Of a stretch of 64,000 nt of DNA, positions 54,667-64,000 are shown in pieces. How positions within the stretch are numbered: the stretch's first letter is position 1; each line of letters opens with the position of its first letter. The DNA comes from Alteromonas sp. IB21 (GTDB lineage Bacteria; Pseudomonadota; Gammaproteobacteria; Enterobacterales; Alteromonadaceae). Made by a program: the position numbers and the translations under genes. The stretch covers positions 27,314-91,313 of the forward strand of contig NZ_JAEFCD010000019.1 of the NCBI RefSeq assembly GCF_016405965.1, given 5' to 3'. A model generated the notes under the pieces. That model searched no databases, had not been told where the DNA came from, and saw nothing but the letters and a program-made list of their open reading frames with translations.

Positions 54667-55764
54667 GTGAATAATTTGCAGGTGGTTAATTTGAAAAAGC
54701 GATTAATAAGTGCGCGTCGCGGCGCAATACTATTTATTTGTGCATTGTTGTCGTTACCTGCATTTGCGCTTCAACTCAAAGAAACAGCGCCGGAAACCTA
54801 TACGGTAAAGCGTGGAGATACGCTCTGGGCTATTGCAAATATCTTTCTAAACGAACCTTGGCTTTGGCCTGAGTTATGGCGTACCAATACGCAAATAGAT
54901 AACCCTCACTTAATTTATCCTGGTGACATAATTGTGGTCGGTTTTGTTGATGGTGAGCCTGTTTTAACGGTTAAACGAGACAAACCCACTTACAAGCTTT
55001 CTCCATCTACAGACAGACGCTTAAAACCAAAGCCGGTAGATGTACTCTCCTGGACAACGATTTCTCCGTTTATCAGGCAGCACATGCTTCTTGAAGAAGG
55101 CGTCTATAAGGCATTGCCTAAATTATTGGGAAATCAGGACGGAAACGTAAGGTTTGCATCGGACGATTTCGTCCTCAGTCAACAACAATTCAGTACTGAC
55201 GATCAGTTTAGGGTAGTGAGAAAGCACGCTACTATAAAAAATCTAGACGGAGAAACTCTGGGTATTCAAGTTACTCACGTATCTTCGGCTTCGCTGGTAG
55301 AAAAAGGACAAGCTGACGATACTATGTTGCTTTTCATTGATGATGCGGATCAGGAAGCAAAGCGTGGCGATAAGCTAATGGCGGGTGGGTTTGAGCATCC
55401 CGATAGCTTTGAACTGGTTCCAGCCAAATCTCAAAGAGGGGCGGTAGTAGGCGACTTACACGACCACGATTTACTTGGTAAGTATGATGTTGTCATCCTC
55501 GATTTGGGCTCCATTGATGTTTCTCCTGGAACCGTCTTGGGGGTTTACGCTCAAGGCCCAGCTATTATCGATGAAGAAAGCCCGCGTTATGTCGATGAGC
55601 CTGGCGCGAGAAGCGGCGGTGAATGGTTTATCGATACGGTATCACAGCCCGCACTTAAAGTTGGCGAAGTCGTAGTATTTAAAACGTTTGATGCGGCAAG
55701 TTATGGGTTAATAACGCGAGCGAATAAAGGAATTAAGCGCGGCTTTATAGTGGCGAAACCTTAA
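54667..55764 (+). CDS. Secreted LysM peptidoglycan-binding protein
   Basis: 365 residues from GTG 54667; a TTG at 54691 with an AGGTGG ribosome site would start MKKRLISARRGA and fits a signal peptide better (cleavage after LLSLPAFA). One LysM domain follows (~42-90, YTVKRGDTLWAIANIFLNEPWLWPELW ... IYPGDIIVV). The remaining ~270 residues are conserved in a family found upstream of dprA in many gammaproteobacteria, function unknown. It should bind peptidoglycan in the periplasm. Confidence 0.88.
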   Translation: MNNLQVVNLKKRLISARRGAILFICALLSLPAFALQLKETAPETYTVKRGDTLWAIANIFLNEPWLWPELWRTNTQIDNPHLIYPGDIIVVGFVDGEPVLTVKRDKPTYKLSPSTDRRLKPKPVDVLSWTTISPFIRQHMLLEEGVYKALPKLLGNQDGNVRFASDDFVLSQQQFSTDDQFRVVRKHATIKNLDGETLGIQVTHVSSASLVEKGQADDTMLLFIDDADQEAKRGDKLMAGGFEHPDSFELVPAKSQRGAVVGDLHDHDLLGKYDVVILDLGSIDVSPGTVLGVYAQGPAIIDEESPRYVDEPGARSGGEWFIDTVSQPALKVGEVVVFKTFDAASYGLITRANKGIKRGFIVAKP

Positions 55765-55802
55765 TGCTTTTTAAGTTCATTGTCGCTCACTAAGGAGCGA
55801 TG

Positions 55803-56912
55803 ATGAGCTTACAACCAATACACCCCGATAGTACGCTGTTACCGTGGGTTAAATTTGCTTCTGCACTGCGCGTTTCGCCAAAGAGTTGGCTAGAAGTGCT
55901 GGAGCGCTACCAGCTTTCTCCCCCCGAGCTTTTAAAAGAATACGCCGCGCTTTGCGAAAAAACAAAAGCGCTTATAGGTCAAATATCGCAACAGCATGTC
56001 GATGCTGCTTTCAACTGGAAAGAAACCGGTCATAGTCGACACATCATCACCTTAGACTCACCACTTTATCCAGAGTTACTCAAACAACTAGACAGCCCGC
56101 CATTGGTATTATTTGCTACGGGCAATTTAGAACTGTTACGAAAAAAGCAAATCGCTGTAGTAGGTAGTCGACGAGCCAGTCATCAAGGCAAGCGAACTGC
56201 TAATGACTTCGCTCAGGGCTTATCTAATAACGGAGTGGTGGTAACGAGTGGTCTCGCTATGGGAATAGATAGCGCTGCACATCAAGGTGCTATGGCAGGG
56301 AGCACGGGCACCATAGCAGTTATGGGCACGGGGCCTGATAAAGTCTATCCAGCCAAAAATATCAAGATACTTACTGATATTAACGATAATGGGGGGTTAA
56401 GCCTTACAGAGTTTTTCCCCGGGCAAGGACCTAAGCCTTGGCACTTTCCTCGTCGCAACCGGATAATTGCAGCATTATCCCTTGGAACCTTGGTGGTAGA
56501 GGCAAAAATTAAAAGCGGTACCTTGATAACTGCGAATTTGGCCGCAGATATGGGGCGAGAAGTGTTCGCGGTGCCAGGAAATATCTTTAACGCGTATTCG
56601 GAAGGTTGCCACTGGTTAATCCAGCAAGGCGCAAAATTAGTAACTACTAGTAACGATATTCTTGATGAAGTTGGGGTTTACCCTGAGCAGATAAGCTTAG
56701 GCATAGATGAACAAGACGAAAAAAGTGCAGCGAATAGCTTGGCAACCGATAAATTATTAGCTAGTGTGGATTATGACATCACCGCTATTGATGTTATAGC
56801 CCAGCGTAATGCCTTATCTGTATCGCAAGCAATGGCATCATTATTAGAATATGAGTTGCGTGGTTTGGTAGCCGCTGTCCCTGGTGGTTACGTTAAATTG
56901 AGGGGAAAATAA
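55803..56912 (+). CDS. dprA: DNA-processing protein DprA (Smf)
   Basis: 369 residues from the second ATG, which has proper spacing from AAGGAG; an ATG one codon earlier is only 2 bp from it. Rossmann-like domain with [31 protein letters not shown] and a [12 protein letters not shown] loop, then a C-terminal winged helix. In transformation it loads RecA on incoming single-stranded DNA. No other competence genes are in the window. Confidence 0.97.
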   Translation: MSLQPIHPDSTLLPWVKFASALRVSPKSWLEVLERYQLSPPELLKEYAALCEKTKALIGQISQQHVDAAFNWKETGHSRHIITLDSPLYPELLKQLDSPPLVLFATGNLELLRKKQIAVVGSRRASHQGKRTANDFAQGLSNNGVVVTSGLAMGIDSAAHQGAMAGSTGTIAVMGTGPDKVYPAKNIKILTDINDNGGLSLTEFFPGQGPKPWHFPRRNRIIAALSLGTLVVEAKIKSGTLITANLAADMGREVFAVPGNIFNAYSEGCHWLIQQGAKLVTTSNDILDEVGVYPEQISLGIDEQDEKSAANSLATDKLLASVDYDITAIDVIAQRNALSVSQAMASLLEYELRGLVAAVPGGYVKLRGK

Positions 56913-56913
56913 T

Positions 56914-57390
56914 ATGTTCGATATCCTCATGTATCTGTTTGAAAACTTCATTCACAGTGAAACGGAAATTCGTGTTGATCAAGACGAGTTAACGGAAGAG
57001 CTAGTGCGCGCCGGTTTCCACCACGATGAGATTTATAAAGCCCTTGCATGGTTAGAAAAGTTAGCAGCACTGCAAGAAACGGATATTAAACCGTATTTTT
57101 GCAAAGGTATTAGTACTAGCTTAAGCCGTATTTACACGCATGAAGAACAAATGCGTTTAGATGTGGAATGTCGCGGCTTTCTTATGTTCTTAGAGCAGGT
57201 CAATGTATTGGATGCGTCTACACGCGAGATGGTAATAGACCGTGTTATGGAAATCGACTCCAGTGAATTTTGCTTAGAAGATCTGAAGTGGGTTGTGCTA
57301 ATGGTACTGTTTAACGTGCCTGGCAAAGAAAAAGCCTACGCGCAGATGGAAGATCTTTTGTTCGAAGAGCCAGATGGTGTTCTGCATTAA
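56914..57390 (+). CDS. smg: Smg protein (DUF494)
   Basis: 158 residues, standard family length, starting [19 protein letters not shown] and containing [21 protein letters not shown]. Small helical protein encoded immediately after dprA in many gammaproteobacteria; role unknown. Gap to dprA is 1 bp. Confidence 0.93.
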   Translation: MFDILMYLFENFIHSETEIRVDQDELTEELVRAGFHHDEIYKALAWLEKLAALQETDIKPYFCKGISTSLSRIYTHEEQMRLDVECRGFLMFLEQVNVLDASTREMVIDRVMEIDSSEFCLEDLKWVVLMVLFNVPGKEKAYAQMEDLLFEEPDGVLH

Positions 57391-57477
57391 TGCAGTCGTA
57401 AACTCTGGCATTTAAAAAAAACTATTTAAGAATACGCTGTGAAATAGCAGCGTGTTTAAGGCCTTAACGTCTAATAC

Positions 57478-58020
57478 ATGTCTAAAATAGACCATTCACT
57501 TTTTTCAGCGCACGAGCATGCTCTTGATGATAATTTCGGAGACTGCCCAGACTGCGGTAAACCTCTTCACATAAAGAACAGCAAATCAGGCCCCTTTATA
57601 GGATGTACGGGCTATCCTGAATGTACTTTCAGCAAGCCACTTCACGATAAGCAAACCACTATACTCAAAACCCTAGAGGGCGTAGCCTGTCCTGAATGCA
57701 CATCTGACTTGGCAATAAAGAAGGGCCGATTTGGTATGTTTATCGGCTGCACTAACTTTCCTTCTTGCCATCACATTGAGCCTATAAAAGAAAAAGAAGA
57801 TACTTTGGTAGATTGTCCAAAGTGTAAGAAAGGTCAGCTAATCTCGCGTACTAACAAATACGGTAAACAGTTTTTTGCGTGTAACCATTATCCGAAATGC
57901 CGTTATGTGCTAAATTTCACGCCAGTAAATGAAAACTGCCCCGATTGTGGATGGGGAGTTTTAATAGACAAAAAAGGGCAGTTACAGTGTCCTCAGCCGG
58001 CTTGCGGCTATAAAAAGTAA
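57478..58020 (+). CDS. Topoisomerase-type C4 zinc-finger protein (YrdD)
   Basis: 180 residues, as in E. coli YrdD. Four zinc fingers of the topoisomerase I C-terminal type in a row: CPDCGKPL...CTGYPEC, CPECTSDL...CTNFPSC, CPKCKKGQ...CNHYPKC and CPDCGWGV...CPQPAC. No topoisomerase catalytic domain, so a stand-alone DNA- or RNA-binding protein of unknown function. Confidence 0.92.
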   Translation: MSKIDHSLFSAHEHALDDNFGDCPDCGKPLHIKNSKSGPFIGCTGYPECTFSKPLHDKQTTILKTLEGVACPECTSDLAIKKGRFGMFIGCTNFPSCHHIEPIKEKEDTLVDCPKCKKGQLISRTNKYGKQFFACNHYPKCRYVLNFTPVNENCPDCGWGVLIDKKGQLQCPQPACGYKK

Positions 58021-58053
58021 CTACACCAAGAACTATACGTAGAGATCAAAATC

Positions 58054-59588
<1,535 letters not shown>

Positions 59589-59671
59589 CACGCCATAAAT
59601 TAGACTCCATTGGGATTCAAAATTTACGCATTACCGCGATAGTTAAAAACGTATTTTAATGACTTCAAATG

Positions 59672-59702
59672 CGCCGCGTAATATCTTTACACGGCGTTTT
59701 TT
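59672..59702 (+). terminator. Terminator after hemF
   Basis: CGCCG (59672-59676) pairs with CGGCG (59692-59696), extended by GT/AC with one mismatch, followed by TTTTTT (59697-59702). The T-run overlaps the start of the FNR box. Confidence 0.75.
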
Positions 59703-59714
59703 GATCTACATCAA
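59701..59714. promoter_or_regulatory. FNR/EtrA-type site upstream of ompW
   Basis: TTGATCTACATCAA is a perfect match to the FNR consensus TTGAT-N4-ATCAA. It is 115 bp before the ompW ATG. ompW is FNR-controlled in E. coli, so oxygen regulation here is a sound guess. No well-placed -10 at the usual -41.5 distance was found. Confidence 0.75.
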
Positions 59715-59828
59715 TACTGAATATCATGAGTGTTTCAGCAGCTTACCAACCTTGCGCTGGATCAATGTTTCGCTAAGCTAAAGGCGTAAAGTAGCGCCAT
59801 CTTAGTTAAACATATAAAGAGACACATT

Positions 59829-60503
59829 ATGCGCAAACACACTTTATCTGCACTTTGTCTTACACTTGCTGCACTTTCACCTTTAGCCAGCGCTCATCAA
59901 CAGGGCGACTGGATTGTTCGTGGCGGTCTTACTACGGTAGCGCCCGATGAATCAACGTCTAACATCGTGGCTGGTGGAACGGATCTTGGCGTTGCACTTA
60001 ACATCGGCAACGATACCCAATTAGGTTTAAACGTTGCATACTTTATTACGGACAATATTAATATAGAGTTACTGGCAGCAACGCCATTTAAGCATGACGT
60101 TACCTTCTCCGTTGCCGATCCATTGGGTACTGGCAATCAGCTTGGTGAGGTAACACACTTACCGCCAACACTAACTGCTAACTATTACTTCAATGATTCA
60201 AGCTCAGCGTTTCAGCCTTACGTTGGTGCAGGTATTAACTATACCTTTATCTTTGACGAGGAATTTACAGGTGCAAATGAAACGGCGGGTTTGAGTGATT
60301 TATCGTTAGATAACTCATTTGGCTTATCAGCCCAAGTAGGCATGGATTACCAAATCGATAAAAAGTGGCATGTAAATGCGTCGGTTCGCTATATAGATAT
60401 TGATACTGAAGCCACATTTAAAGTGGGCGAAGCGGCTGGTACGGTTGGCGATATTGAAATAGACCCTTGGGTTTATACTTTATCGGTAGGCTATACCTTC
60501 TAA
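59829..60503 (+). CDS. ompW: OmpW-family outer membrane protein
   Basis: 224 residues. Signal peptide (MRKHTLSALCLTLAALSPLASA) then an eight-stranded beta-barrel: GDWIVRGGLTTVAPDESTS, NINIELLAATPFKHDV, LPPTLTANYYF, AFQPYVGAGINYTFI and the terminal YTLSVGYTF ending in Phe, as outer membrane proteins do. OmpW forms a hydrophobic channel for small molecules. It sits alone between hemF and the truncated haemoglobin gene with its own FNR-type site. Confidence 0.95.
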   Translation: MRKHTLSALCLTLAALSPLASAHQQGDWIVRGGLTTVAPDESTSNIVAGGTDLGVALNIGNDTQLGLNVAYFITDNINIELLAATPFKHDVTFSVADPLGTGNQLGEVTHLPPTLTANYYFNDSSSAFQPYVGAGINYTFIFDEEFTGANETAGLSDLSLDNSFGLSAQVGMDYQIDKKWHVNASVRYIDIDTEATFKVGEAAGTVGDIEIDPWVYTLSVGYTF

Positions 60504-60592
60504 TTTCTAGCTTCATGCCTTAACAAGTAACAGGCTTTCACAATTGCACTACGTTATGCGCCATAAAGAGCGTAGACAGTAACAGGGGACTT

Positions 60593-60630
60593 GCGCGTTA
60601 AAAGGTTAATCCTTTTTACGCGCTTTTTTA
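60593..60630 (+). terminator. Terminator after ompW
   Basis: GCGCGTTAAAAGG (60593-60605) pairs with CCTTTTTACGCGC (60611-60623, one mismatch), 5-nt loop, followed by TTTTTT. It overlaps the last bases of the convergent haemoglobin gene. Confidence 0.9.
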
Positions 60631-61056
60631 TTGTGTATTCACCATGTGATCGGCAAGTTGGTCAAGCGCCTCAATTAACTGTTGTGCTAAAGTAATATCA
60701 TCAACGGTTTTAAACATGGCTTTTCTCATGCAGTACATCCACTGTGCCTTCAACTCGGGTGTTACCGTGTAAGGAAGGTGACGCGCACGCAGACGCGGAT
60801 GACCAAACTGCTGCTGATAATCATCAGGGCCGCCAAGCCATAAACTCAAATATAGAAAAAACACATGACGAATTCTGTCTAGTGGCTGAGGGTGAATAGC
60901 AAGTAGCTCTTTTGCTAGCGGATCGGTCTCCATAATGTCGTAAAAAACATTTGCTAACTCCCGTACTTTCTCCTCTCCACCTATACGCTCATATGGTGTA
61001 CCCTTCTTAGAACGATTGTCGCTTTTCTTTATATTAAATAAGTCTCGTATTCCCAT
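60628..61056 (-). CDS. Group 2 truncated haemoglobin
   Basis: 142 residues with a 2-on-2 globin fold: TPYERIGGEEKVRELANVFYDIM at the start, FFLYLSLWLGGPDDYQQQFGHPRL with the proximal-His region GHPRLRARH, and a Trp in AQWMYCMRKAM typical of group 2 (TrHbO). These proteins bind O2, NO or peroxide. The ATG (61054-61056) overlaps the aroE ATG on the other strand by two bases, and no ribosome site is visible, so leaderless or weak translation is likely. Confidence 0.92.
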   Translation of the reverse strand: MGIRDLFNIKKSDNRSKKGTPYERIGGEEKVRELANVFYDIMETDPLAKELLAIHPQPLDRIRHVFFLYLSLWLGGPDDYQQQFGHPRLRARHLPYTVTPELKAQWMYCMRKAMFKTVDDITLAQQLIEALDQLADHMVNTQ

Positions 61057-61894
61057 GAAAAAATTCGCTGTATTCGGAAATCCTATTTCACAGAGTTTAT
61101 CACCAACTATCCATCAAATGTTTGCAGATCAAGTGGGAGAAAAGATTTCTTATGAAAAGATACTTGCGCCTGAAGATGGCTTTATTGAAGCCGCGAAAGC
61201 GTTTTTAGCACAGGATGAAGCAGTAGGCTGCAACGTCACCATGCCTTTCAAGCTCGATGCATTCAATTTTGCAAAGGTAGATGACCAAGCAGCAAAAGAT
61301 GCACAAGCTGTTAATACGCTAATGAATGGTAACAATGGTGAAGTGCTTGGATACAACACGGATGGTGTTGGGCTGGTAAACGATTTGCTCAATAACGGCG
61401 TTGAAATTAGAGATAAGCGTGTGTTGCTTATTGGTGCCGGTGGTGCTGCCCGTGGCGTGATTTCTCCTTTGATAGATGCAGGCGCTGCATCATTGACCAT
61501 AGCGAATAGAACAAAAGCGAAAGCGGAACAAGTGGCGAACGCTGCTTCAAACTCAAAAGTTAACGTCGTTGCGCTTGACGATATCGCAAATGTTGAGCCT
61601 CATATTATCATTAACTCTACAGCGGCCAGTCTAAGCAATGAGTTGCCGTGCAGTTTAAATGACGGTGTTTTACAACACTGTGAGGTGGTGTACGACATGG
61701 TTTATAAAAACTCACCCACGCGCTTTATGAGAAATGCGGCTGAGCTAGGTGTTAAAACACAAATAGATGGGCTAGGGATGTTGGTTGAGCAAGCGGCCGA
61801 AGCCTTCTATATATGGACACAAAAGCGCCCTGATACATCGGATATTGTAAAGCGGGTCAGAAATATCGTTGAGCAAAGCGAGAAGCGAAACTAA
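61055..61894 (+). CDS. aroE: Shikimate dehydrogenase
   Basis: 279 residues from ATG 61055-61057 (MKKFAVFGNPISQSLSPTIH). Shikimate-binding motifs NPISQSLSP and NVTMPFK with the catalytic Lys, NTDGVGL with the catalytic Asp, and NADP loop GAGGAARGV are intact. It reduces 3-dehydroshikimate in aromatic amino acid synthesis. The longer open frame upstream lies inside the divergent haemoglobin gene and is not used. Confidence 0.98.
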   Translation: MKKFAVFGNPISQSLSPTIHQMFADQVGEKISYEKILAPEDGFIEAAKAFLAQDEAVGCNVTMPFKLDAFNFAKVDDQAAKDAQAVNTLMNGNNGEVLGYNTDGVGLVNDLLNNGVEIRDKRVLLIGAGGAARGVISPLIDAGAASLTIANRTKAKAEQVANAASNSKVNVVALDDIANVEPHIIINSTAASLSNELPCSLNDGVLQHCEVVYDMVYKNSPTRFMRNAAELGVKTQIDGLGMLVEQAAEAFYIWTQKRPDTSDIVKRVRNIVEQSEKRN

Positions 61895-62433
61895 TTCGCT
61901 TCTTCAAGATACTCATCTTTTAATATTACGTAGTTAACGGCAGATTGTTTCAGAAATGCCATTTCAGCGTCTGTGAGCAGTCTTTTCTTTTGCATAGGGT
62001 TTCCGACATAAAGATATCCGCTCTCTAATCGTTTGTTTGGCGGTACTAGTGTGCCCGCACCAATAAACACATCGTCTTCAACAATCACGCCGTCCATCAC
62101 AATAGCGCCCATGCCTACTAAAATTCGATTACCCAGCTGGCAACCATGCAGCATGCATTTATGACCAACAGTAACGTCATCGCCAATAATTAATGGAAAC
62201 CCTTCTGGATTTTTCTCAGATTTACGAGTGACGTGTAGAACGCTTCCATCTTGAATATTAGAGCGAGCGCCGATTCGAATCTTGTTCACGTCACCGCGAG
62301 CGGCTACTAACGGCCAAATGCTCGCATCATCTTCTAATACTACATCTCCAACTATTCTTGCAGAGGCATCGATGTAAACGTGCTTCCCTAAAATAGGTGA
62401 GACACCCTTAAAGCTATCTACTGATTTATGCAT
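61891..62433 (-). CDS. Gamma carbonic anhydrase-like protein (YrdA)
   Basis: 180 residues with left-handed beta-helix hexapeptide repeats (VYIDASARIVGDVVLEDDASIWPLVAARGDVNKIRIGARSNIQDGSVLHV in sequence order) and the metal His residues in TVGHKCMLHGC. Related to E. coli YrdA; carbonic anhydrase activity is not certain. It overlaps the aroE stop tail-to-tail by 4 bp. Confidence 0.93.
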   Translation of the reverse strand: MHKSVDSFKGVSPILGKHVYIDASARIVGDVVLEDDASIWPLVAARGDVNKIRIGARSNIQDGSVLHVTRKSEKNPEGFPLIIGDDVTVGHKCMLHGCQLGNRILVGMGAIVMDGVIVEDDVFIGAGTLVPPNKRLESGYLYVGNPMQKKRLLTDAEMAFLKQSAVNYVILKDEYLEEAN

Positions 62434-62604
62434 TACACACTCTTATAAACAAAGTAGGAAAGTGAATGATGTAAACTTTAACAGCAAAAAAGAAGGGTTG
62501 ATACTTATAAGCGCCTAGAGAATCCTCAATGCAAACACCGCCCAAGGAATGTCGAAAAGAAAAATGATAGAGTAATGCGTTACGAGAAATATCGAGAAGA
62601 ATAG

Positions 62605-63645
62605 ATGTCAAAACGCTATGTGTTTTTTACCGGGCTTGCTTATGCATATCCTATATACAGACCTCTACAAGAAGCAATAAGAGCTAGAGGCGATGAAGCT
62701 GCGTGGTTTTTAGAGGATGGGTGTCCTGACCTTTTAGAGGCTGATGAGGTGAGGCTTAATACCGTTGAAGACATTATCGATTTTAACCCTCTCGCAATTT
62801 TTGCATGCGGGAATCTCATATTTCACTTTTTACCTGGAATAAAAGTGTCTGTGTTTCATGGATACCCCATAGGCAAGCGAGGAGAAAAGAATAATGAAAA
62901 AGATGATCACTTTTCTATTCGCGGGTGGTTTGATATGTACTGTACTCAAGGACCAAGCAGTACAGGGTATTTCAAGAAGCTCGAAGCGAAACATCAATTC
63001 TTCAAAGTGTATCAAACGGGGTGGGCTAAGGTTGATCCTTACTTCTTAAACTACGAGAAGCTTAATAAGGCTCCAACTATCCTCTATGGCACAACCTTTT
63101 CAAAGGGAATTTCATCAGCTCCACATCTTGTTGACACTATAAGCCAACTGGCAAAAACCAAAAATTGGAATTGGCGATTGACGTTTCATCCAAAGATAAG
63201 CGACCAAGCGCTTTTAAATAAGTACCGTGCTTTGGCAGACGAACATAGCAATGTTTCCTTTATTGATAATGTTCGATTAGAAGACTTCCAGCAATCTGAT
63301 GTCATGTTGTGCGACAGTAGTTCAATTATCTTAGAGTTTATGTTGATGGATAAGCCTGTTGTTACTTATCGCAATACAAACCCTGGAAAACACCTCTTGA
63401 ATGTTACCGATGTTAATGAAGTAGAGGGCGCAATTGAAACGGCATTGTCTCGACCTGATGACTTAATGAAAGAAGTAAATGACTTTGCTCATTATCATGA
63501 AGCATATAAAGACGGACATAACTGCGAACGGATTTTAAATGCCGTTGATGACTTTAATAACAACTATAAAGATAAAATTAAGAAGAAGCCTTTGAACCTT
63601 TGGCGTAAGTTTAGGTTAAGGAATAAGCTGAAATACTGGAAATAG
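62605..63645 (+). CDS. CDP-glycerol glycerophosphotransferase-like protein
   Basis: 346 residues with a GT-B like fold: N-terminal MSKRYVFFTGLAYAYPIYRPLQEAI, a middle loop with VFHGYPIGKRGEKN, and a C-terminal domain with TILYGTTFSKG, WRLTFHPKISDQ and DVMLCDSSSIILEFMLMDKPVV. This last motif with SSS is typical of the CDP-glycerol:poly(glycerophosphate) transferase family and related surface polysaccharide enzymes. It probably acts on LPS or capsule. It sits between yrdA and an rRNA operon, where E. coli has no such gene; lower GC than its neighbours suggests transfer. Confidence 0.75.
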   Translation: MSKRYVFFTGLAYAYPIYRPLQEAIRARGDEAAWFLEDGCPDLLEADEVRLNTVEDIIDFNPLAIFACGNLIFHFLPGIKVSVFHGYPIGKRGEKNNEKDDHFSIRGWFDMYCTQGPSSTGYFKKLEAKHQFFKVYQTGWAKVDPYFLNYEKLNKAPTILYGTTFSKGISSAPHLVDTISQLAKTKNWNWRLTFHPKISDQALLNKYRALADEHSNVSFIDNVRLEDFQQSDVMLCDSSSIILEFMLMDKPVVTYRNTNPGKHLLNVTDVNEVEGAIETALSRPDDLMKEVNDFAHYHEAYKDGHNCERILNAVDDFNNNYKDKIKKKPLNLWRKFRLRNKLKYWK

Positions 63646-63696
63646 TTGGTATTTTGAGCGTTCAAAACGAATGTGACACTTTTTTTAAAATAAGTG

Positions 63697-63724
63697 TTGA
63701 CGTGAGCGCTCATTTCCCTAAAAT
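63697..63724 (+). promoter_or_regulatory. rrn promoter P1
   Basis: TTGACG (63697-63702) and TAAAAT (63719-63724) with a 16-bp spacer. Downstream GC-rich bases resemble the discriminator of stringently controlled promoters. Confidence 0.75.
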
Positions 63725-63848
63725 GCGCATCCGCTTCGGGGGAAAAGCAAAACAGCAACTCTCCTGAAGTAAGTCTCTACTACCTTTATAGGCCAGTAAA
63801 GACGGGAGTTTAGAAGAAGCGCTTCAGAAAATAAATTTTCAAAAAGTG

Positions 63849-63876
63849 TTGACAACGAAAACTTCCAGCGTATAAT
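63849..63876 (+). promoter_or_regulatory. rrn promoter P2
   Basis: TTGACA (63849-63854) and TATAAT (63871-63876), both perfect consensus, with a 16-bp spacer; GCGCACC discriminator follows. It lies ~55 bp upstream of boxA. Confidence 0.88.
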
Positions 63877-64000
63877 GCGCACCTCACTCGAACAGGGTGA
63901 GTCACTAGGAAGCAACGGCTTCAAGTGAATGTTCTTTAAAAATTTAGACAAGACAATCTGTGTGGGCACTCGTTAAGAGTGTCAACATAACGACGATTCA

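Larger units (their letters stand above)
63646..64000 (+). promoter_or_regulatory. rRNA operon leader (16S gene beyond the window)
   Basis: Two strong sigma-70 promoters, an imperfect hairpin (AACTCTC/GGGAGTT, about 63757-63811) and a boxA-type antitermination element TGTTCTTTAAAAATT at 63930-63944 identify the leader of an rrn operon. The mature 16S rRNA start was not seen before position 64000. Confidence 0.85.

Noticed and set aside
63718..63969. Minus-strand frame in the rRNA leader
   Set aside because: It lies antisense to two consensus promoters and boxA, so it is chance.

Overview
The window is a stretch of gammaproteobacterial chromosome around the replication origin. Gene order and protein character point to Alteromonadales, most likely Alteromonas or a close relative. 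This placement is inference from gene content: atpIBEFHAGDC next to parAB and rsmG-mnmG, rpmH-rnpA-yidD-yidC, dnaA-dnaN-recF-gyrB, glyQS, and a def-fmt-rsmB-trkA / dprA-smg-yrdD-tsaC-hemF-aroE-yrdA block that runs into an rRNA operon promoter. Almost everything is conserved core genome. The accessory-looking parts are the first 3.3 kb, a pair of paralogous membrane proteins near 8-9.7 kb, and a lone glycosyltransferase-like gene at 62.6 kb.

Layout. 1-3.3 kb: the start of a hipBA-like toxin-antitoxin operon (hipA runs off the left edge), a LacI-family regulator behind two LacI-type palindromes, and a parS-like site next to a 7-bp tandem repeat. 3.4-9.7 kb: small housekeeping or envelope genes (NTF2-like secreted protein, OmpA-like lipoprotein, HD-GYP phosphodiesterase, alkyltransferase-like protein, DTW tRNA modification enzyme, GST, two unknown membrane proteins). 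9.8-17 kb: the complete F1Fo ATP synthase operon on the minus strand. 17-21.7 kb: parB, parA, rsmG, mnmG. 21.87-22.29 kb: oriC, with 19 GATC sites in about 410 bp, three 13-mer-like AT-rich repeats and at least six DnaA boxes, in the same left-to-right order as Escherichia coli oriC. 22.6-29 kb (minus): dnaT-dnaC-like loader genes beside the origin, then mioC, mnmE, yajQ, yidC, yidD, rnpA, rpmH. 29.6-36 kb (plus): dnaA, dnaN, recF, gyrB, with two parS sites inside recF. 36-48 kb: a lipoprotein, glyS, glyQ, tag, a DUF2489-type protein, yihI, a methyltransferase, cytochrome c4, engB, a short Spot 42 RNA gene, polA and elbB. 48.6-62.4 kb: trkH, trkA, rsmB, fmt, def, LysM protein, dprA, smg, yrdD, tsaC, hemF, ompW, truncated haemoglobin, aroE, yrdA. 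62.6-64 kb: CDP-glycerol glycerophosphotransferase-like gene, then the promoters and leader of an rRNA operon.

The genes form a replication and segregation hub. DnaA is made beside its boxes, ParA/ParB lie 5 kb from oriC with parS sites 11 kb to its right and about 19 kb to its left, helicase-loading proteins sit next to the origin, and DnaA-box/GATC clusters recur upstream of dnaA and of polA. Translation, ribosome and membrane-insertion genes and the ATP synthase share this early-replicating zone. No CRISPR array, insertion sequence or tRNA gene was found.

The observations most worth follow-up are a structured small-RNA candidate between cytochrome c4 and a methyltransferase gene, a 72-nt version of Spot 42, dnaTC beside oriC, parS sites that encode the same pentapeptide twice in RecF, and the uncharacterised membrane-protein pair sharing an AQRDFN motif.
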